NCBI GenBank assembly: GCA_022376925.1
Contig: JAIOJX010000026.1
Coordinates: 255,623,330-255,687,329, forward strand
Direction of reading: 5' to 3'
DNA: 64,000 nt
DNA from: Tragulus kanchil
Taxonomy: Eukaryota; Chordata; Mammalia; Artiodactyla; Tragulidae
The notes below the pieces were generated by a model, which was not told the origin of the DNA, did not search any database, and worked only from the letters and a program-made list of their open reading frames with translations. Below are positions 1 to 12,262 of the stretch, in pieces. A program made the position numbers and the translations under genes. Numbering within the stretch: position 1 is the first letter of the stretch; every line of letters begins with the position of its first letter.

Positions 1-625
1 TGATGATAGTTACAAGCTTGTACCTTTATCGTTCAGGGTTTTACTATCAGTAGCCCACTTCTGGTCTTATGGCACTAAGAAAACATTAGTTTGACCTTAA
101 AATTCAATAATGAGTTAAGCAGAATAAATAGCTACACAGGCCAGTCCAAGGTCGCAGAGCTTCTGTTCCAAATTTTCATGTACTTCATGCATATGCATGT
201 GCATATGCTTCAGTTTTTAGAAAGAAAGGATTATAATCAGGATAGAAATGAATATTGGAACCCTGACATTTTGCACATTGCTCTGTGTAAAGGGAAGACT
301 GCAGAATCAAATTCTGGATGTCCAAATGTGCTCAGAGTACCAACATGCTTCACTTCCTCCTTCAGTATTCTCTAGGACATTGTACATATTTGACAAAAGG
401 GCTGCTGTTAAAGCAAAGGCCCCAGTAGACTATTTGCTTCTCTGTGAGGGAGAAGGAGGTTAATGTTAGATAAGTCCTAGAAATTCAGCTCTGCACAGTG
501 ATCATGATATTGACATCTCTTGGGTTGTGGGAGGTTTACTTCAATATATATGCTACAGGGAAGAAAAGGAGAGGTGCAGGTGGTGCAGGCAGGGCTTGTT
601 ATCTGTCTGAAGCAGGCTCATGAGC

Positions 626-2935
626 AAGGCCAAGAAGACTGTACAGAGTAGAGAGCATGTCTTATGCAAAGAAAGATCAGAATCGGTTGTGGATTTGGGA
701 AGCATGGCCTAATTGTTGCACAGGCAAATGTTGCTTCTCGTTGAATCTCAGAGCAAGGCAAGCATATTCTTCCTCCAGCCGTGACTTTCAAAGCGTGGTT
801 CTAGGACCTCTGCTTTATCATCCAGCACCTGTCAACTTGTCATAAACCTGAATGCTTGGATCCTACTCCAGACCTATTGAGTCAAAACGTTGGGGATAGG
901 CCCAGATATTTGTGCTCACAAGATCTCCAGGTGATGAGTGGAGATCTGATAAGTGCTAAAATTTGAGGTAAGACCTTTCCTAAATCCACAGACTCTGGAT
1001 CACCAGAAAATATTCCTAAATCCAAAGTTACTCTGTCAGAATGTTTATATTTTATAATAGCTTAGATTAGAGAAACTGCATCAAATACTCTGACGAAAAA
1101 CTTATGTTGTGTCCATCTATTTTATGATCTCTATATGGACGACTCCTCCTCTCCATTTTTTTTTCTTTTCAGTTCAGTTTTTTCACCATTCAAGTGAGTA
1201 GTTGTGTGTATTGGCTCTACTGCATATTGAAAGTCTTAAGGAATATCTCTTATAAATATAACATTTTATGGTTTATAAATAATTATATGTGTGTGTGATA
1301 TTTGCAGCATTATCTATTCTACTAGTAATTAGATGATGAGGCACTTCTTATATTTTGTAGGCCGTCTTGTCCTCTTGGATAAAACTAAAGGGGTAGAACT
1401 TGATTTCCAAAGTCTCTCCCATTTTTAAAGATCTAAGGATTGCTGAATGTTTTCTCTATATTGATACACACCATTGTGAACATTGGCTCTGTGCTTCTGT
1501 TGTTTGTACTCTGAGCTGTTTGAGGGCTCCTCCATAGATACAGACTTTACATGAAAAATGGATGCACTAACAGATGCTACCTGTTTCACTAAAGGTAAAG
1601 CATTTTTCAGGATCATAATACATGAATTGTATTTTTTTATGCTATCGCAAACCATAATTCAGATTCATGATGTAATTTATATGTAATATCCTAGTCATCA
1701 AAACACACCACAATTTAACTCTGATTTTATTTTCCTTTTCTACTCAGCACAGGCCTTTCACCCAGCCAGGCATATGTAACATTCTATTACTTAGTTGCAC
1801 AGGCAAAGGCCAAGAAGACTGTAATGGCTTTTTCAAAGAAAGATCAGAATCGGTTGTGGATTTGGGAAGCATGGCCTAATTGTTGCACAGGCAAATGTTG
1901 CTTCTGAATCTCAGAGCAAGGCAAGCATATTCTTCCTCCAGCCGTGACTTTCAAAGCGTGGTTCTAGGACCTCTGCTTTATCATCCAGCACCTGTCAACT
2001 TGTCATAAACCTGAATGCTTGGATCCTACTCCAGACCTATTGAGTCAAAACGTTGGGGATAGGCCCAGATATTTGTGCTCACAAGATCTCCAGGTGATGA
2101 GTGGAGATCTGATAAGTGCTAAAATTTGAGGTAAGACCTTTCCTAAATCCACAGACTCTGGATCACCAGAAAATATTCCTAAATCCAAAGTTACTCTGTC
2201 AGAATGTTTATATTTTATAATAGCTTAGATTAGAGAAACTGCATCAAATACTCTGACGAAAAACTTATGTTGTGTCCATCTATTTTTATGATCTCTATAT
2301 GGACGACTCCTCCTCTCCATTTTTTTTTCTTTTCAGTTCAGTTTTTTCACCATTCAAGTGAGTAGTTGTGTGTATTGGCTCTACTGCATATTGAAAGTCT
2401 TAAGGAATATCTCTTATAAATATAACATTTTATGGTTTATAAATAATTATATGTGTGTGTGATATTTGCAGCATTATCTATTCTACTAGTAATTAGATGA
2501 TGAGGCACTTCTTATATTTTGTAGGCCGTCTTGTCCTCTTGGATAAAACTAAAGGGGTAGAACTTGATTTCCAAAGTCTCTCCCATTTTTAAAGATCTAA
2601 GGATTGCTGAATGTTTTCTCTATATTGATACACACCATTGTGAACATTGGCTCTGTGCTTCTGTTGTTTGTACTCTGAGCTGTTTGAGGGCTCCTCCATA
2701 GATACAGACTTTACATGAAAAATGGATGCACTAACAGATGCTACCTGTTTCACTAAAGGTAAAGCATTTTTCAGGATCATAATACATGAATTGTATTTTT
2801 TTATGCTATCGCAAACCATAATTCAGATTCATGATGTAATTTATATGTAATATCCTAGTCATCAAAACACACCACAATTTAACTCTGATTTTATTTTCCT
2901 TTTCTACTCAGCACAGGCCTTTCACCCAGCCAGGC
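626..2935. repeat. Tandem duplication A (about 1.18 kb offset)
   Basis: Copy 1 is about 626-1771 and copy 2 about 1806-2935. The bodies are nearly identical. Copy 2 starts garbled (1824-1836 versus 644-670 in copy 1). The stretch after copy 1, 1772-1805, looks like a low-quality reading of the true continuation at 2936-2960. One homopolymer differs (ctattttatg versus ctatttttatg). It carries the MER5A-like element. Confidence 0.9.
785..967 (+). mobile_element. MER5A-like element (copied at about 1948-2130)
   Basis: Contains the MER5A order: ttcaaagcgtggttctagga, ctactccagacctattgagt, ctccaggtgat and gctaaaatttgag. More diverged than the 7.2-kb copy. Doubled by duplication A. Confidence 0.65.
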
Positions 2936-3062
2936 TAGTCATTCATTACTGTGCAAACACATTTATTCCTACCTTTTATCCATGTTTCCTCCCAGCTAAA
3001 TTTCTTCCTTTCTCTTACCAAACTGACCAAATAAGACTGGCCCAGATACCACTTTCTCTTGT

Positions 3063-3065
<3 letters not shown>

Positions 3066-3099
<34 letters not shown>
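3066..3099. repeat. TA microsatellite
   Basis: A run of TA dinucleotides directly beside the poly-T end of the 3.1-kb SINE. It probably grew from the target-site duplication. Confidence 0.9.
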
Positions 3100-3113
<14 letters not shown>

Positions 3114-3429
3114 AAGATTTATTTATTCATTTATTTGAGAGGGGTGGGGTGGGGAGGGAGGGGAGCAGGCAGGCCACTTCTATTGGTCTTTCATTTGTCC
3201 ATTTTCGTCCATCTTTGTTCTTCGGCCCATGTGGGCCTCCCATTGCGGCGGCCTCTGCTGTTGCAGAGCACCGGCCCTGGGCGCAAGCGCCCCAGAGCTC
3301 CGGCTCGGTAATTGGACACATCGGTCCAGCCGCTCCGCGGCATGTGGGATCGTCCCAGGCCAGGGATCGAACCGGCGCCCCTTGCCCTGCAAGGCAGTGT
3401 CCTTACCCACTGGACCACCAGGGAAGCCC
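3071..3429 (-). mobile_element. CHR-type tRNA-derived SINE (long form)
   Basis: On the - strand it starts gggcttccctggtggtccag (tRNA-like head with box-B-like sequence), continues through a 200-bp body, and ends in TTTATT/AAATAA-rich and poly-A sequence beside a TA repeat. The target-site duplication ctcttgtcctatat flanks it (3056 and 3429). CpGs are largely intact, so the copy looks young. The same family recurs at 17.2, 31.6, 52.0, 53.5 and 57.5 kb. Confidence 0.85.
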
Positions 3430-4980
3430 TCTTGTCCTATATTTTTTACAGTGATCCTTCTCATCCTCTGAGAGCAGGGTTTATTTTTATTATCGTGTGC
3501 CCAGTATTTGACAGGCTACCTGTCTTGAAGCTCATGATTACTACGTATTTGTTGAACAGATTCATGAATAGCTCTTGGATTGTTCTTTTTATTCACTGTG
3601 TGCCTAGCACATAATACATACCCAGTAAACATTTGGGTGCTATTGAATAGATTTGTTTTTAAACCTCAATTTTTCTACCTTTTCCTGGATATAGAATCAA
3701 CTGTCCTTCACTTGTTTAGTATCTGGACAATGCTTTGGCTAGCTGAATGAAAATATGGTGTTCAGGTCAGAATATGAACACTCGTCTAGTCAAATTGACA
3801 AACCCTCTCAAGTGCTCTTGGGTAAACTTTGATCATCATCCTTGTGGAACTCAGCAGATTTTTGATGGACACTGTATAAATGAAATGCTGAATGGAACTC
3901 ATTCTAGGCTACTTCAGACTTACAAAGGGAAGGATATACCCAGTAAACTTTTTGCTTTCTCTCTTTCCCTGTATGATGGAGATAAACAAGGTTGTGATTG
4001 TCGTGCCTGATTGCTAGTGCCTGATTTGACTGCTCCTCCCCAGAAAGTCTTGATTTTTGGCTTCTTCACAGTGCTGCCTGGGATGCAGCCGGCCCTCTAT
4101 CCCCAAGCTCTGGGGCCCACCCAGCTTCCTTCTGGCACTGAAGGCAGCGGCTGCTCCACCACCCCTCTCTTCAGATAAGCATGGCTTGGAAATGCTATCT
4201 TTAGAGGTGATGAGTTTTTGTTTGGATAGAATTATGACTAGTATAAAGCCCACACATGCTAACAAGCCACAGAGTGCAAAATAATTATTGAAAGCAATTT
4301 GAGAGAAAAGTGGAAAATCATCTGAGGAATAAAGCAAAATTGTTCCTGAAGCTTTGGTTCAATTTTTTACAGTTAGATTGAATCTTGAGTCTTAGATTTC
4401 TGCTGCCAGGTACCCTAGGCATTGACCTCGTTCTTCTCTTCAGCGTTTTTTCTTTTTTTTTCTGGATATTGCTACTTGTTAAACCTTTCTACCTGACTTC
4501 TTGACATTTTATTCCAAGTTGACCAAAAAAGATACTATATACCAAGCTTACCTTTCAGTGGAAAACCAAGGAAAGAATTTTGCTTGTATTGATTTTACTT
4601 AAAATAGCACTTGGGATTACTGAATGTTTTCTCTTTATGTCCTTCCATGGGCATTAATATAGCCTTTTTAAATAGAAAAAGTAATCTTTTCTTCCTGAAA
4701 GGATAAATATGTGCTGCCCATGGCCTCAATGGTGTGCATATAAATTAATATGCCACGTATATTATTTCCATAAATAGAAACTAATCCATGTGCAATGCAT
4801 GCATCATTTTAGACTACAGATTGACTCTACTCAAATACTTAACTATTTAATTTCAAACCAATTATATTGCCTACTCACTTTGGATTAGTTCTAATGGTAC
4901 CTTCAAATAAAATGGGGAATAGGCATAATACATAAGAAATAATGTACATCTGAGAGGTCTTCAAAGAAAAAATTTCCTTG

Positions 4981-7158
4981 AAATGTAACAGAGAAAGAGA
5001 ATAAATTCTCATAATGCAAAGGGGCAACATATAAATGCCAATAGCATCACAGAGTATAAATATAACACTGTATTGGTTGGGATGGCAACGTCTAAGCAGA
5101 GAAGTGACAGGCCTCATGTATTCCCCTGGCCTCTCCATTGTTCCACAGCATAGGCTGGGCACAGGAATTCTGTATGCAGCAGTGCTAAGGCCCTAGCAGA
5201 GAGGAGCTTGCCTTGTCACGGGTTGGATGTGTACCAAGAGCATTTCAAGAGTGAAAATGAGACCTGCTTCCACATTACGTTACATATTCAGAGGTTAGCT
5301 GAAGAGGATGTACAAAAGTTCTGTTTCTTTCAGTTCACTTCAGTTGCTCAGTCGTGTCCAACTTGTGACATCGTGGACTGTGGGCACGCCAGGCTTCCTA
5401 TCCTTCACCATCTCCCATTTCTTTAAGTAACAAGAGTTATTGCAGTGATTCTTCAGACTAGGCATCATGTGAGTTGAGAACCCCAGGAACTGTTTTGTAT
5501 GCCGGATAAAATGACATCAACCCAAAGTCATATGTTTCTGGAACCTGATTTAGACCAGCCAAGCTAGTGCTGATCTACTTGAAAGAGGGAAAGCAATGAC
5601 CTTCCAGGGCTTTCCCTGTTTTCTGTCTTCAGTTCCCATTTGATCAGGAAAGTCACCTATCTCTTCATCTCTCCACACTGATGATTCCACTTCTAGAGTC
5701 AGGACCAATAATTCTAACAGTTTTAAATGGCCCCAAATAGTTCTATAAGCTAGAACATGCCTAATGGACCTATTTGAAAATAAATGCGTGAATTAGGAGC
5801 TATAATTTGTAGATAATTACATTTATACTTTCGTACATGGAAAAAAGTTAATGATAACATTGTAAACTAAACTAGGATTTTTCAGTGCTACCTAAGTTTA
5901 TTTTCATCCCAAAGATATACTTTTAAAATGTTATATATGAAGAAATGAATATATGAAACATATCTACCCTTTGGAGAAGGGTAGAATATTGTGTTTGAAG
6001 AAGAAATCTAAGGCCTAACATAAAAGCTTACAATGAGTCTAAGTGGTAAGTATTTCTGTGTTCTGGTCCAAATGTAACAGAGAAAGAGAATAAATTCTCA
6101 TAATGCAAAGGGGCAACATATAAATGCCAATAGCATCACAGAGTATAAATATAACACTGTATTGGTTGGGATGGCAACGTCTAAGCAGAGAAGTGACAGG
6201 CCTCATGTATTCCCCTGGCCTCTCCATTGTTCCACAGCATAGGCTGGGCACAGGAATTCTGTATGCAGCAGTGCTAAGGCCCTAGCAGAGAGGAGCTTGC
6301 CTTGTCACGGGTTGGATGTGTACCAAGAGCATTTCAAGAGTGAAAATGAGACCTGCTTCCACATTACGTTACATATTCAGAGGTTAGCTGAAGAGGATGT
6401 ACAAAAGTTCTGTTTCTTTCAGTTCACTTCAGTTGCTCAGTCGTGTCCAACTTGTGACATCGTGGACTGTGGGCACGCCAGGCTTCCTATCCTTCACCAT
6501 CTCCCATTTCTTTAAGTAACAAGAGTTATTGCAGTGATTCTTCAGACTAGGCATCATGTGAGTTGAGAACCCCAGGAACTGTTTTGTATGCCGGATAAAA
6601 TGACATCAACCCAAAGTCATATGTTTCTGGAACCTGATTTAGACCAGCCAAGCTAGTGCTGATCTACTTGAAAGAGGGAAAGCAATGACCTTCCAGGGCT
6701 TTCCCTGTTTTCTGTCTTCAGTTCCCATTTGATCAGGAAAGTCACCTATCTCTTCATCTCTCCACACTGATGATTCCACTTCTAGAGTCAGGACCAATAA
6801 TTCTAACAGTTTTAAATGGCCCCAAATAGTTCTATAAGCTAGAACATGCCTAATGGACCTATTTGAAAATAAATGCGTGAATTAGGAGCTATAATTTGTA
6901 GATAATTACATTTATACTTTCGTACATGGAAAAAAGTTAATGATAACATTGTAAACTAAACTAGGATTTTTCAGTGCTACCTAAGTTTATTTTCATCCCA
7001 AAGATATACTTTTAAAATGTTATATATGAAGAAATGAATATATGAAACATATCTACCCTTTGGAGAAGGGTAGAATATTGTGTTTGAAGAAGAAATCTAA
7101 GGCCTAACATAAAAGCTTACAATGAGTCTAAGTGGAAAGTATTCCTGTGTTCTGGTCC
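4981..7158. repeat. Tandem duplication B (1089 bp)
   Basis: Copy 1 is 4981-6069 and copy 2 is 6070-7158, head to tail with no spacer. Mismatches are confined to the last 30 bases of copy 1 (ggtaagtatttctg versus ggaaagtattcctg). It contains the Bov-A2 fragment. The last 90 bp occur a third time at the start of duplication C copy 2. Confidence 0.92.
5331..5419 (+). mobile_element. Bov-A2/ART2A-type fragment (copied at 6420-6508)
   Basis: It begins cagttcacttcagttgctca and continues with gtcgtgtccaact, the typical ruminant Bov-A2 start, then breaks off after about 90 bp. Doubled by duplication B. Diagnostic for ruminants. Confidence 0.75.
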
Positions 7159-7202
7159 ATAAAGGAAGATATCTTCTACTGTCTATTTTGAAGTCTCTAG
7201 AG

Positions 7203-7376
7203 CAGCAGTTCTCAAAGTGTGGTGCTTAGATCAGCATAATCCACATCACTCAGGATGTGTACTTGGACCCTACTCCAGACTGACTGAATTAGACTCCGGA
7301 GGTGCAGCCCAGTGATCTATATATTTAATAAACCCTCAAGGTGATCCTGATGTAAACTAAAGTTTGGGAACCACTG
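7203..7376 (+). mobile_element. MER5A (hAT-Charlie) element (copied at 8326-8499)
   Basis: Starts cagcagttctcaaagtgtgg and ends gtttgggaaccactg, the MER5A termini. The 8-bp flanks ctctagag and ctctaaat resemble a hAT target-site duplication. An old, non-autonomous mammalian DNA transposon, doubled by duplication C. Confidence 0.8.
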
Positions 7377-7779
7377 CTCTAAATACATCTCTCGTTCCTT
7401 TCTAATAGAGCATTCTGGAAACACAGTTTTAACTTTAGAACAATGAGAATGATTACATTATCAATACGTTTGTCCCTGTAAAGTTTAGATTATTATTTTC
7501 TTAAATATTTGGAAATTAACCATGTGTTTTACATTGAATGACATGAAGGAGATTGTTGTTAGCATTTAAATTACTTTGTGTTATAAGACTCTCATTAATT
7601 ACTTATGTTCTTGGTAGCTGATGCTTTATTGAAAGGACCTGGGTGAGCATTAATAAATGCAAACAAAGTGGAAGGTTCTGAGGTTAATGAGATAGTGAAA
7701 CATTAATTTCTGTTTCTTCTTTAATGTAAAATGGAGACTCATCAGGTTCACTTTGTGTATTTTATATTTGTCTTTCCAG

Positions 7780-7847
7780 GAAGAACAAAGTATGTTAGCT
7801 ATGGAAGACGAGGGCACTGTACAGCTCCCACTGGAAGGGCATTATAG
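7780..7847 (+). CDS. SLC4A10: SLC4A10 penultimate-region coding exon (copy 1)
   Basis: SLC4A10 (NBCn2/NCBE) is a plasma-membrane Na+-driven bicarbonate transporter of neurons and choroid plexus; this exon encodes part of its cytosolic C-terminal tail. A pyrimidine-rich tract ending in cag precedes the exon and gtaaga follows it. It is 68 nt: 22 codons plus 2 nt. The peptide begins EEQSMLAMEDEGTVQLPLEG and ends HY, with an Arg codon split as AG|A across the next junction; I recognise this as the mammalian SLC4A10 tail. The next exon (12557) supplies the missing A. Upstream exons with the transmembrane domain lie left of the window. The exon sits in duplication C and recurs identically at 8903-8970. 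Confidence 0.95.
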
Positions 7848-8902
7848 GTAAGATATTAATGTAAAAGACACCAGTGGTGTTATACCTACTAACTGAGAAT
7901 TCCACGGGGTGGATTCCTATAGAGGTTTGTTGAAGTTGTGTTAGAGTGGAAAGAACTAAAGCTGAGTACTAGATTGTCCTGTGTAGCACAAGGTTCTGCT
8001 GTAGAGCTGTGTCACTGTGGTTAAGTAGCTTAAAATGAAATGAGGTGGAAAGCTATTGTCTCAGGTCTTCTCCAATTTTATAATGAGTATGAAAGCTCTT
8101 TCATATTGTCTGAAAGTAACACCTGAAGACAGGTCAATATTAATTCTGGGATAAATGAGCTAGGTATTCACTAAAGTCATCACATGTAAAGGGTAGAATA
8201 TTGTGTTTGAAGAAGAAATCTAAGGCCTAACATAAAAGCTTACAATGAGTCTAAGTGGAAAGTATTCCTGTGTTCTGGTCCATAAAGGAAGATATCTTCT
8301 ACTGTCTATTTTGAAGTCTCTAGAGCAGCAGTTCTCAAAGTGTGGTGCTTAGATCAGCATAATCCACATCACTCAGGATGTGTACTTGGACCCTACTCCA
8401 GACTGACTGAATTAGACTCCGGAGGTGCAGCCCAGTGATCTATATATTTAATAAACCCTCAAGGTGATCCTGATGTAAACTAAAGTTTGGGAACCACTGC
8501 TCTAAATACATCTCTCGTTCCTTTCTAATAGAGCATTCTGGAAACACAGTTTTAACTTTAGAACAATGAGAATGATTACATTATCAATACGTTTGTCCCT
8601 GTAAAGTTTAGATTATTATTTTCTTAAATATTTGGAAATTAACCATGTGTTTTACATTGAATGACATGAAGGAGATTGTTGTTAGCATTTAAATTACTTT
8701 GTGTTATAAGACTCTCATTAATTACTTATGTTCTTGGTAGCTGATGCTTTATTGAAAGGACCTGGGTGAGCATTAATAAATGCAAACAAAGTGGAAGGTT
8801 CTGAGGTTAATGAGATAGTGAAACATTAATTTCTGTTTCTTCTTTAATGTAAAATGGAGACTCATCAGGTTCACTTTGTGTATTTTATATTTGTCTTTCC
8901 AG

Positions 8903-8970
8903 GAAGAACAAAGTATGTTAGCTATGGAAGACGAGGGCACTGTACAGCTCCCACTGGAAGGGCATTATAG
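8903..8970 (+). CDS. SLC4A10: Duplicate copy of the SLC4A10 68-nt exon
   Basis: This exon is identical to 7780-7847, including the acceptor (cag) and donor (gtaaga). It is the second copy within duplication C. Both copies cannot be used in tandem: the exon is 68 nt (not a multiple of 3), and joining copy 1 to copy 2 reads R-K-N-K-V-C and then TAG. Either copy alone splices in frame to 12557. I infer that only one copy exists in the animal and that the other comes from assembly. The choice of which to keep does not change the protein. Confidence 0.85.
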
Positions 8971-9518
8971 GTAAGATATTAATGTAAAAAGACACCAGTG
9001 GTGTTATACCTACTAACTGAGAATTCCACGTGTGTGGATTCCTATAGAGGTTTGTTGAAGTTGTGTTAGAGTGGAAAGAACTAAAGCTGAGTACTAGATT
9101 GTCCTGTGTAGCACAAGGTTCTGCTGTAGAGCTGTGTCACTGTGGTTAAGTAGCTTAAAATGAAATGAGGTGGAAAGCTATTGTCTCAGGTCTTCTCCAA
9201 TTTTATAATGAGTATGAAAGCTCTTTCATATTGTCTGAAAGTAACACCTGAAGACAGGTCAATATTAATTCTGGGATAAATGAGCTAGGTATTCACTAAA
9301 GTCATCACATGTAAATGTTTGAACTCTGGGAAAAACATAGGATTTGCCCCTACCAAAGGACATGTCCAAAGAGATCTCCTAAATTGAAAGATTCAGTTAT
9401 ACAAGTCATTTTAGTAAATATTTATGTAACTTTCCAAAATATGCTAATCTTCTTTATGCACAAAGACATAGCAAAAAATTAGACTCTTCTAAGTTATAAT
9501 AAAAATGCTTCAAAGTAT

Positions 9519-9707
9519 TTGGCAAAAAATTATATATATGATCCCAGAGTGCTTAAGGATAATTTAAGGCCAATGCCAGGAAAAATGCATAGAAGACTTT
9601 TGACTGAGGAGGAAATTTCTCGAAGTGTTGAAGAATTGGGAGTGAATCTTCAGGGTCTGACTATAAGATCATATTGCCTAGATTTAAAAGATATAATTAC
9701 CATCTAA
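9519..9707 (+). other. 62-codon ORF of unknown nature
   Basis: ATG to TAA, beginning MAKNYIYDPRVLKDNLRPMP and continuing with GKMHRRLLTEEEISRSVEELG. The charged, helix-like composition looks more protein-like than the usual intronic ORFs. No poly-A tail, target-site duplication or upstream extension was evident, though an A-rich stretch at 9770-9780 follows. It could be a decayed processed pseudogene fragment or chance. I do not recognise the family and assign no function. Confidence 0.2.
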
Positions 9708-10015
9708 CACCAAAGAATGAGGACAAGTACAAGTATAGAAGGCATTTTTCCTTTTTCTCTCTCTCTTTAAAAAAAAAATAAGTTTTAAAATCCTGTTGAT
9801 TGTTTAGTTGAATCAACAAATTCCCAACTGTATTCTATAGAAATCTGCCAAGTCTCTTGTGGTATCCCCTCTTAAAAGCATTTTGTGGTTTAATAAGCCT
9901 GGAAAATGTTGTATACCACAGTTTAGTTTAGAGATTCACTATGCACATAGGCATATTAAAGAATCTAACTAATACTGGCATTAGGGGAAAAAAAAGTTTT
10001 AACGTTGTTGTATCC

Positions 10016-12228
10016 AGCATTTTCTAAACTGTTTTACTCACAAGATTCTTTTTCACATAATATCATGAAAAACTTGTATTTTCCATGACGCTCTTTTGGA
10101 AACTAGTTGATCTCATGCTTTGAGTTACCAAGGACTGGATAAATGAGAGGTCGTAAAGAACACATGTCCAAAGTAGGCCTGTGGGACGAGTTCCTCTTAA
10201 AAATTGGCTTTGTTGCCCTCTTGTGGATGTCCACAATGAGGAGCATGAGAGGTCAGCTTAGGATTTCTACAGAACATGACTTTTCCATAGCAGAGTAACT
10301 TTTCCACCTATGGTAAAAAGAGTGCGGATTTCTCACCCAATGACACTGTCTTCCATGTGGCCTGTGTTTTCTCTGTTAATATTTAGTTGCCTTTCTAGCC
10401 CTGAGAATGTTTTACAGAGTTCTAAATGGCACCTATAATTGGTGCAGTTTTAAAATGTAAAAACTGCATCCAGCATAGTTACAGGCCCTGGTATTACAGG
10501 CTCCCCAAGCCACTGAACAAAATATCTATTGAGTGGATACCAAATGCCAGGCCATGTCTGGGTCAAGGAGGAACAGCGGTGGACCAATGATCAAGGATCC
10601 TTGTTCTCATGAAGCTTATACCAAGTAGACTAGAGATGGGGGAGACAGAACATACACACACGAACCAGTCGTGTAGTCTAGTTTTTCAAACGGTGAAAAA
10701 TGAAACAAGAACACAAAGCAAAAAAGAGAGATGAGGTTGCTATGCAGAAATGGAAACAGTACATTTTAAGTAGAGCAGTCAGCAAAGGCCTATTTGAACA
10801 GGTGACATTTGAACTAGGAAGGGAAAGGGTTATATCGGGCTAGCCAAAAAGTTTGCTTGAGTTTTTCCTCAGGATGTCACGGAAAAACCCTAACGAACTT
10901 TTCAGCCAAACTTATTCCACATAAAGGAAATAGCATAGGCAGAAGGAAGAGCAAATACAAGGCCCTGAGGGAACAGTAAGCCTGTGGGACAGTCAGGAGG
11001 CCATTGCACTGTAGCTGGAGAAGAAGGAGCAGGGGTGTAATAGCTGAAGTTAAAGTTACAAGGACAGAGTGGGGACAGGACCTTATAGCCCACCCATGGA
11101 GCCTTTGAGGGGTAGTCTTTTTAAGCATTTTCTAAACTGTTTTACTCACAAGATTCTTTTTCACATAATATCATGAAAACTTGTATTTTCCATGACGCTC
11201 TTTGGAAACTAGTTGATCTCATGCTTTGAGTTACCAAGGACTGGATAAATGAGAGGTCGTAAAGAACACATGTCCAAAGTAGGCCTGTGGGACGAGTTCC
11301 TCTTAAAATTGGCTTTGTTGCCCTCTTGTGGATGTCCACAATGAGGAGCATGAGAGGTCAGCTTAGGATTTCTACAGAACATGACTTTTCCATAGCAGAG
11401 TAACTTTTCCACCTATGGTAAAAAGAGTGCGGATTTCTCACCCAATGACACTGTCTTCCATGTGGCCTGTGTTTTCTCTGTTAATATTTAGTTGCCTTTC
11501 TAGCCCTGAGAATGTTTTACAGAGTTCTAAATGGCACCTATAATTGGTGCAGTTTTAAAATGTAAAAACTGCATCCAGCATAGTTACAGGCCCTGGTATT
11601 ACAGGCTCCCCAAGCCACTGAACAAAATATCTATTGAGTGGATACCAAATGCCAGGCCATGTCTGGGTCAAGGAGGAACAGCGGTGGACCAATGATCAAG
11701 GATCCTTGTTCTCATGAAGCTTATACCAAGTAGACTAGAGATGGGGGAGACAGAACATACACACACGAACCAGTCGTGTAGTCTAGTTTTTCAAACGGTG
11801 AAAAATGAAACAAGAACACAAAGCAAAAAAGAGAGATGAGGTTGCTATGCAGAAATGGAAACAGTACATTTTAAGTAGAGCAGTCAGCAAAGGCCTATTT
11901 GAACAGGTGACATTTGAACTAGGAAGGGAAAGGGTTATATCGGGCTAGCCAAAAAGTTTGCTTGAGTTTTTCCTCAGGATGTCACGGAAAAACCCTAACG
12001 AACTTTTCAGCCAAACTTATTCCACATAAAGGAAATAGCATAGGCAGAAGGAAGAGCAAATACAAGGCCCTGAGGGAACAGTAAGCCTGTGGGACAGTCA
12101 GGAGGCCATTGCACTGTAGCTGGAGAAGAAGGAGCAGGGGTGTAATAGCTGAAGTTAAAGTTACAAGGACAGAGTGGGGACAGGACCTTATAGCCCACCC
12201 ATGGAGCTTTTACTTTGAGGGGTGGGAG
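10016..12228. repeat. Tandem duplication D (1108 bp)
   Basis: Copy 1 is 10016-11123 and copy 2 is 11124 to about 12228. Copy 2 lacks single bases from homopolymers near its start (for example gaaaaac versus gaaaac). Copy 1 ends in a garbled form of the sequence after ccatggagc. It includes the L2 fragment with the mariner palindrome. Confidence 0.92.
10836..10912. mobile_element. Mariner-type palindromic element (copied at 11941-12017)
   Basis: The two arms, gctagccaaaaagtttgctt and its near-complement ending aacttttcagccaaac, form a roughly 77-bp imperfect hairpin with tttttcc/ggaaaaa centres. It resembles the short mariner-derived repeats common in cetartiodactyls. It lies at a TA-rich site inside an L2 fragment. 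Confidence 0.7.
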
Positions 12229-12262
12229 CTAATGTGGTGTCTGAGCAGAGAGGTGAAGTGTT
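11627..12262 (+). mobile_element. L2 LINE fragment (also about 10515-11113)
   Basis: Phrases typical of L2 occur: attgagtggataccaaatgc, then aggccatgtctgggtcaagg, ctcatgaagcttata and acaaggccctgaggg. It is interrupted by the mariner palindrome. Duplication D doubles most of it. Confidence 0.55.

Larger units (their letters stand above)
1..7779. other. SLC4A10 intron sequence (inferred)
   Basis: No exon with convincing protein similarity was seen. Contents: duplications A and B, the left part of C, two MER5A-like elements, a CHR-type SINE at 3.1 kb, a Bov-A2 fragment at 5.3 kb, and an MIR/L2-like tail near 3.45-3.65 kb. The ORFs present are short, and most recur because of the duplications. 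The preceding SLC4A10 exon, which ends just before EEQSML, must lie further left. Confidence 0.6.
7068..9315. repeat. Tandem duplication C (1123 bp), doubles an SLC4A10 exon
   Basis: Copy 1 is 7068-8190 and copy 2 is 8191-9315. Both carry MER5A and the 68-nt SLC4A10 exon. Small indels separate them at about 7862 versus 8986 (run of A) and at the ccacg(t)g site near 7902 versus 9028. Copy 1 overlaps the end of duplication B. Confidence 0.92.

Noticed and set aside
3149..3471. Overlapping ORFs of 75-101 codons on both strands
   Set aside because: They fall inside a CHR-type SINE, whose GC-rich body gives open frames on both strands; similar ORFs recur in the other SINE copies.
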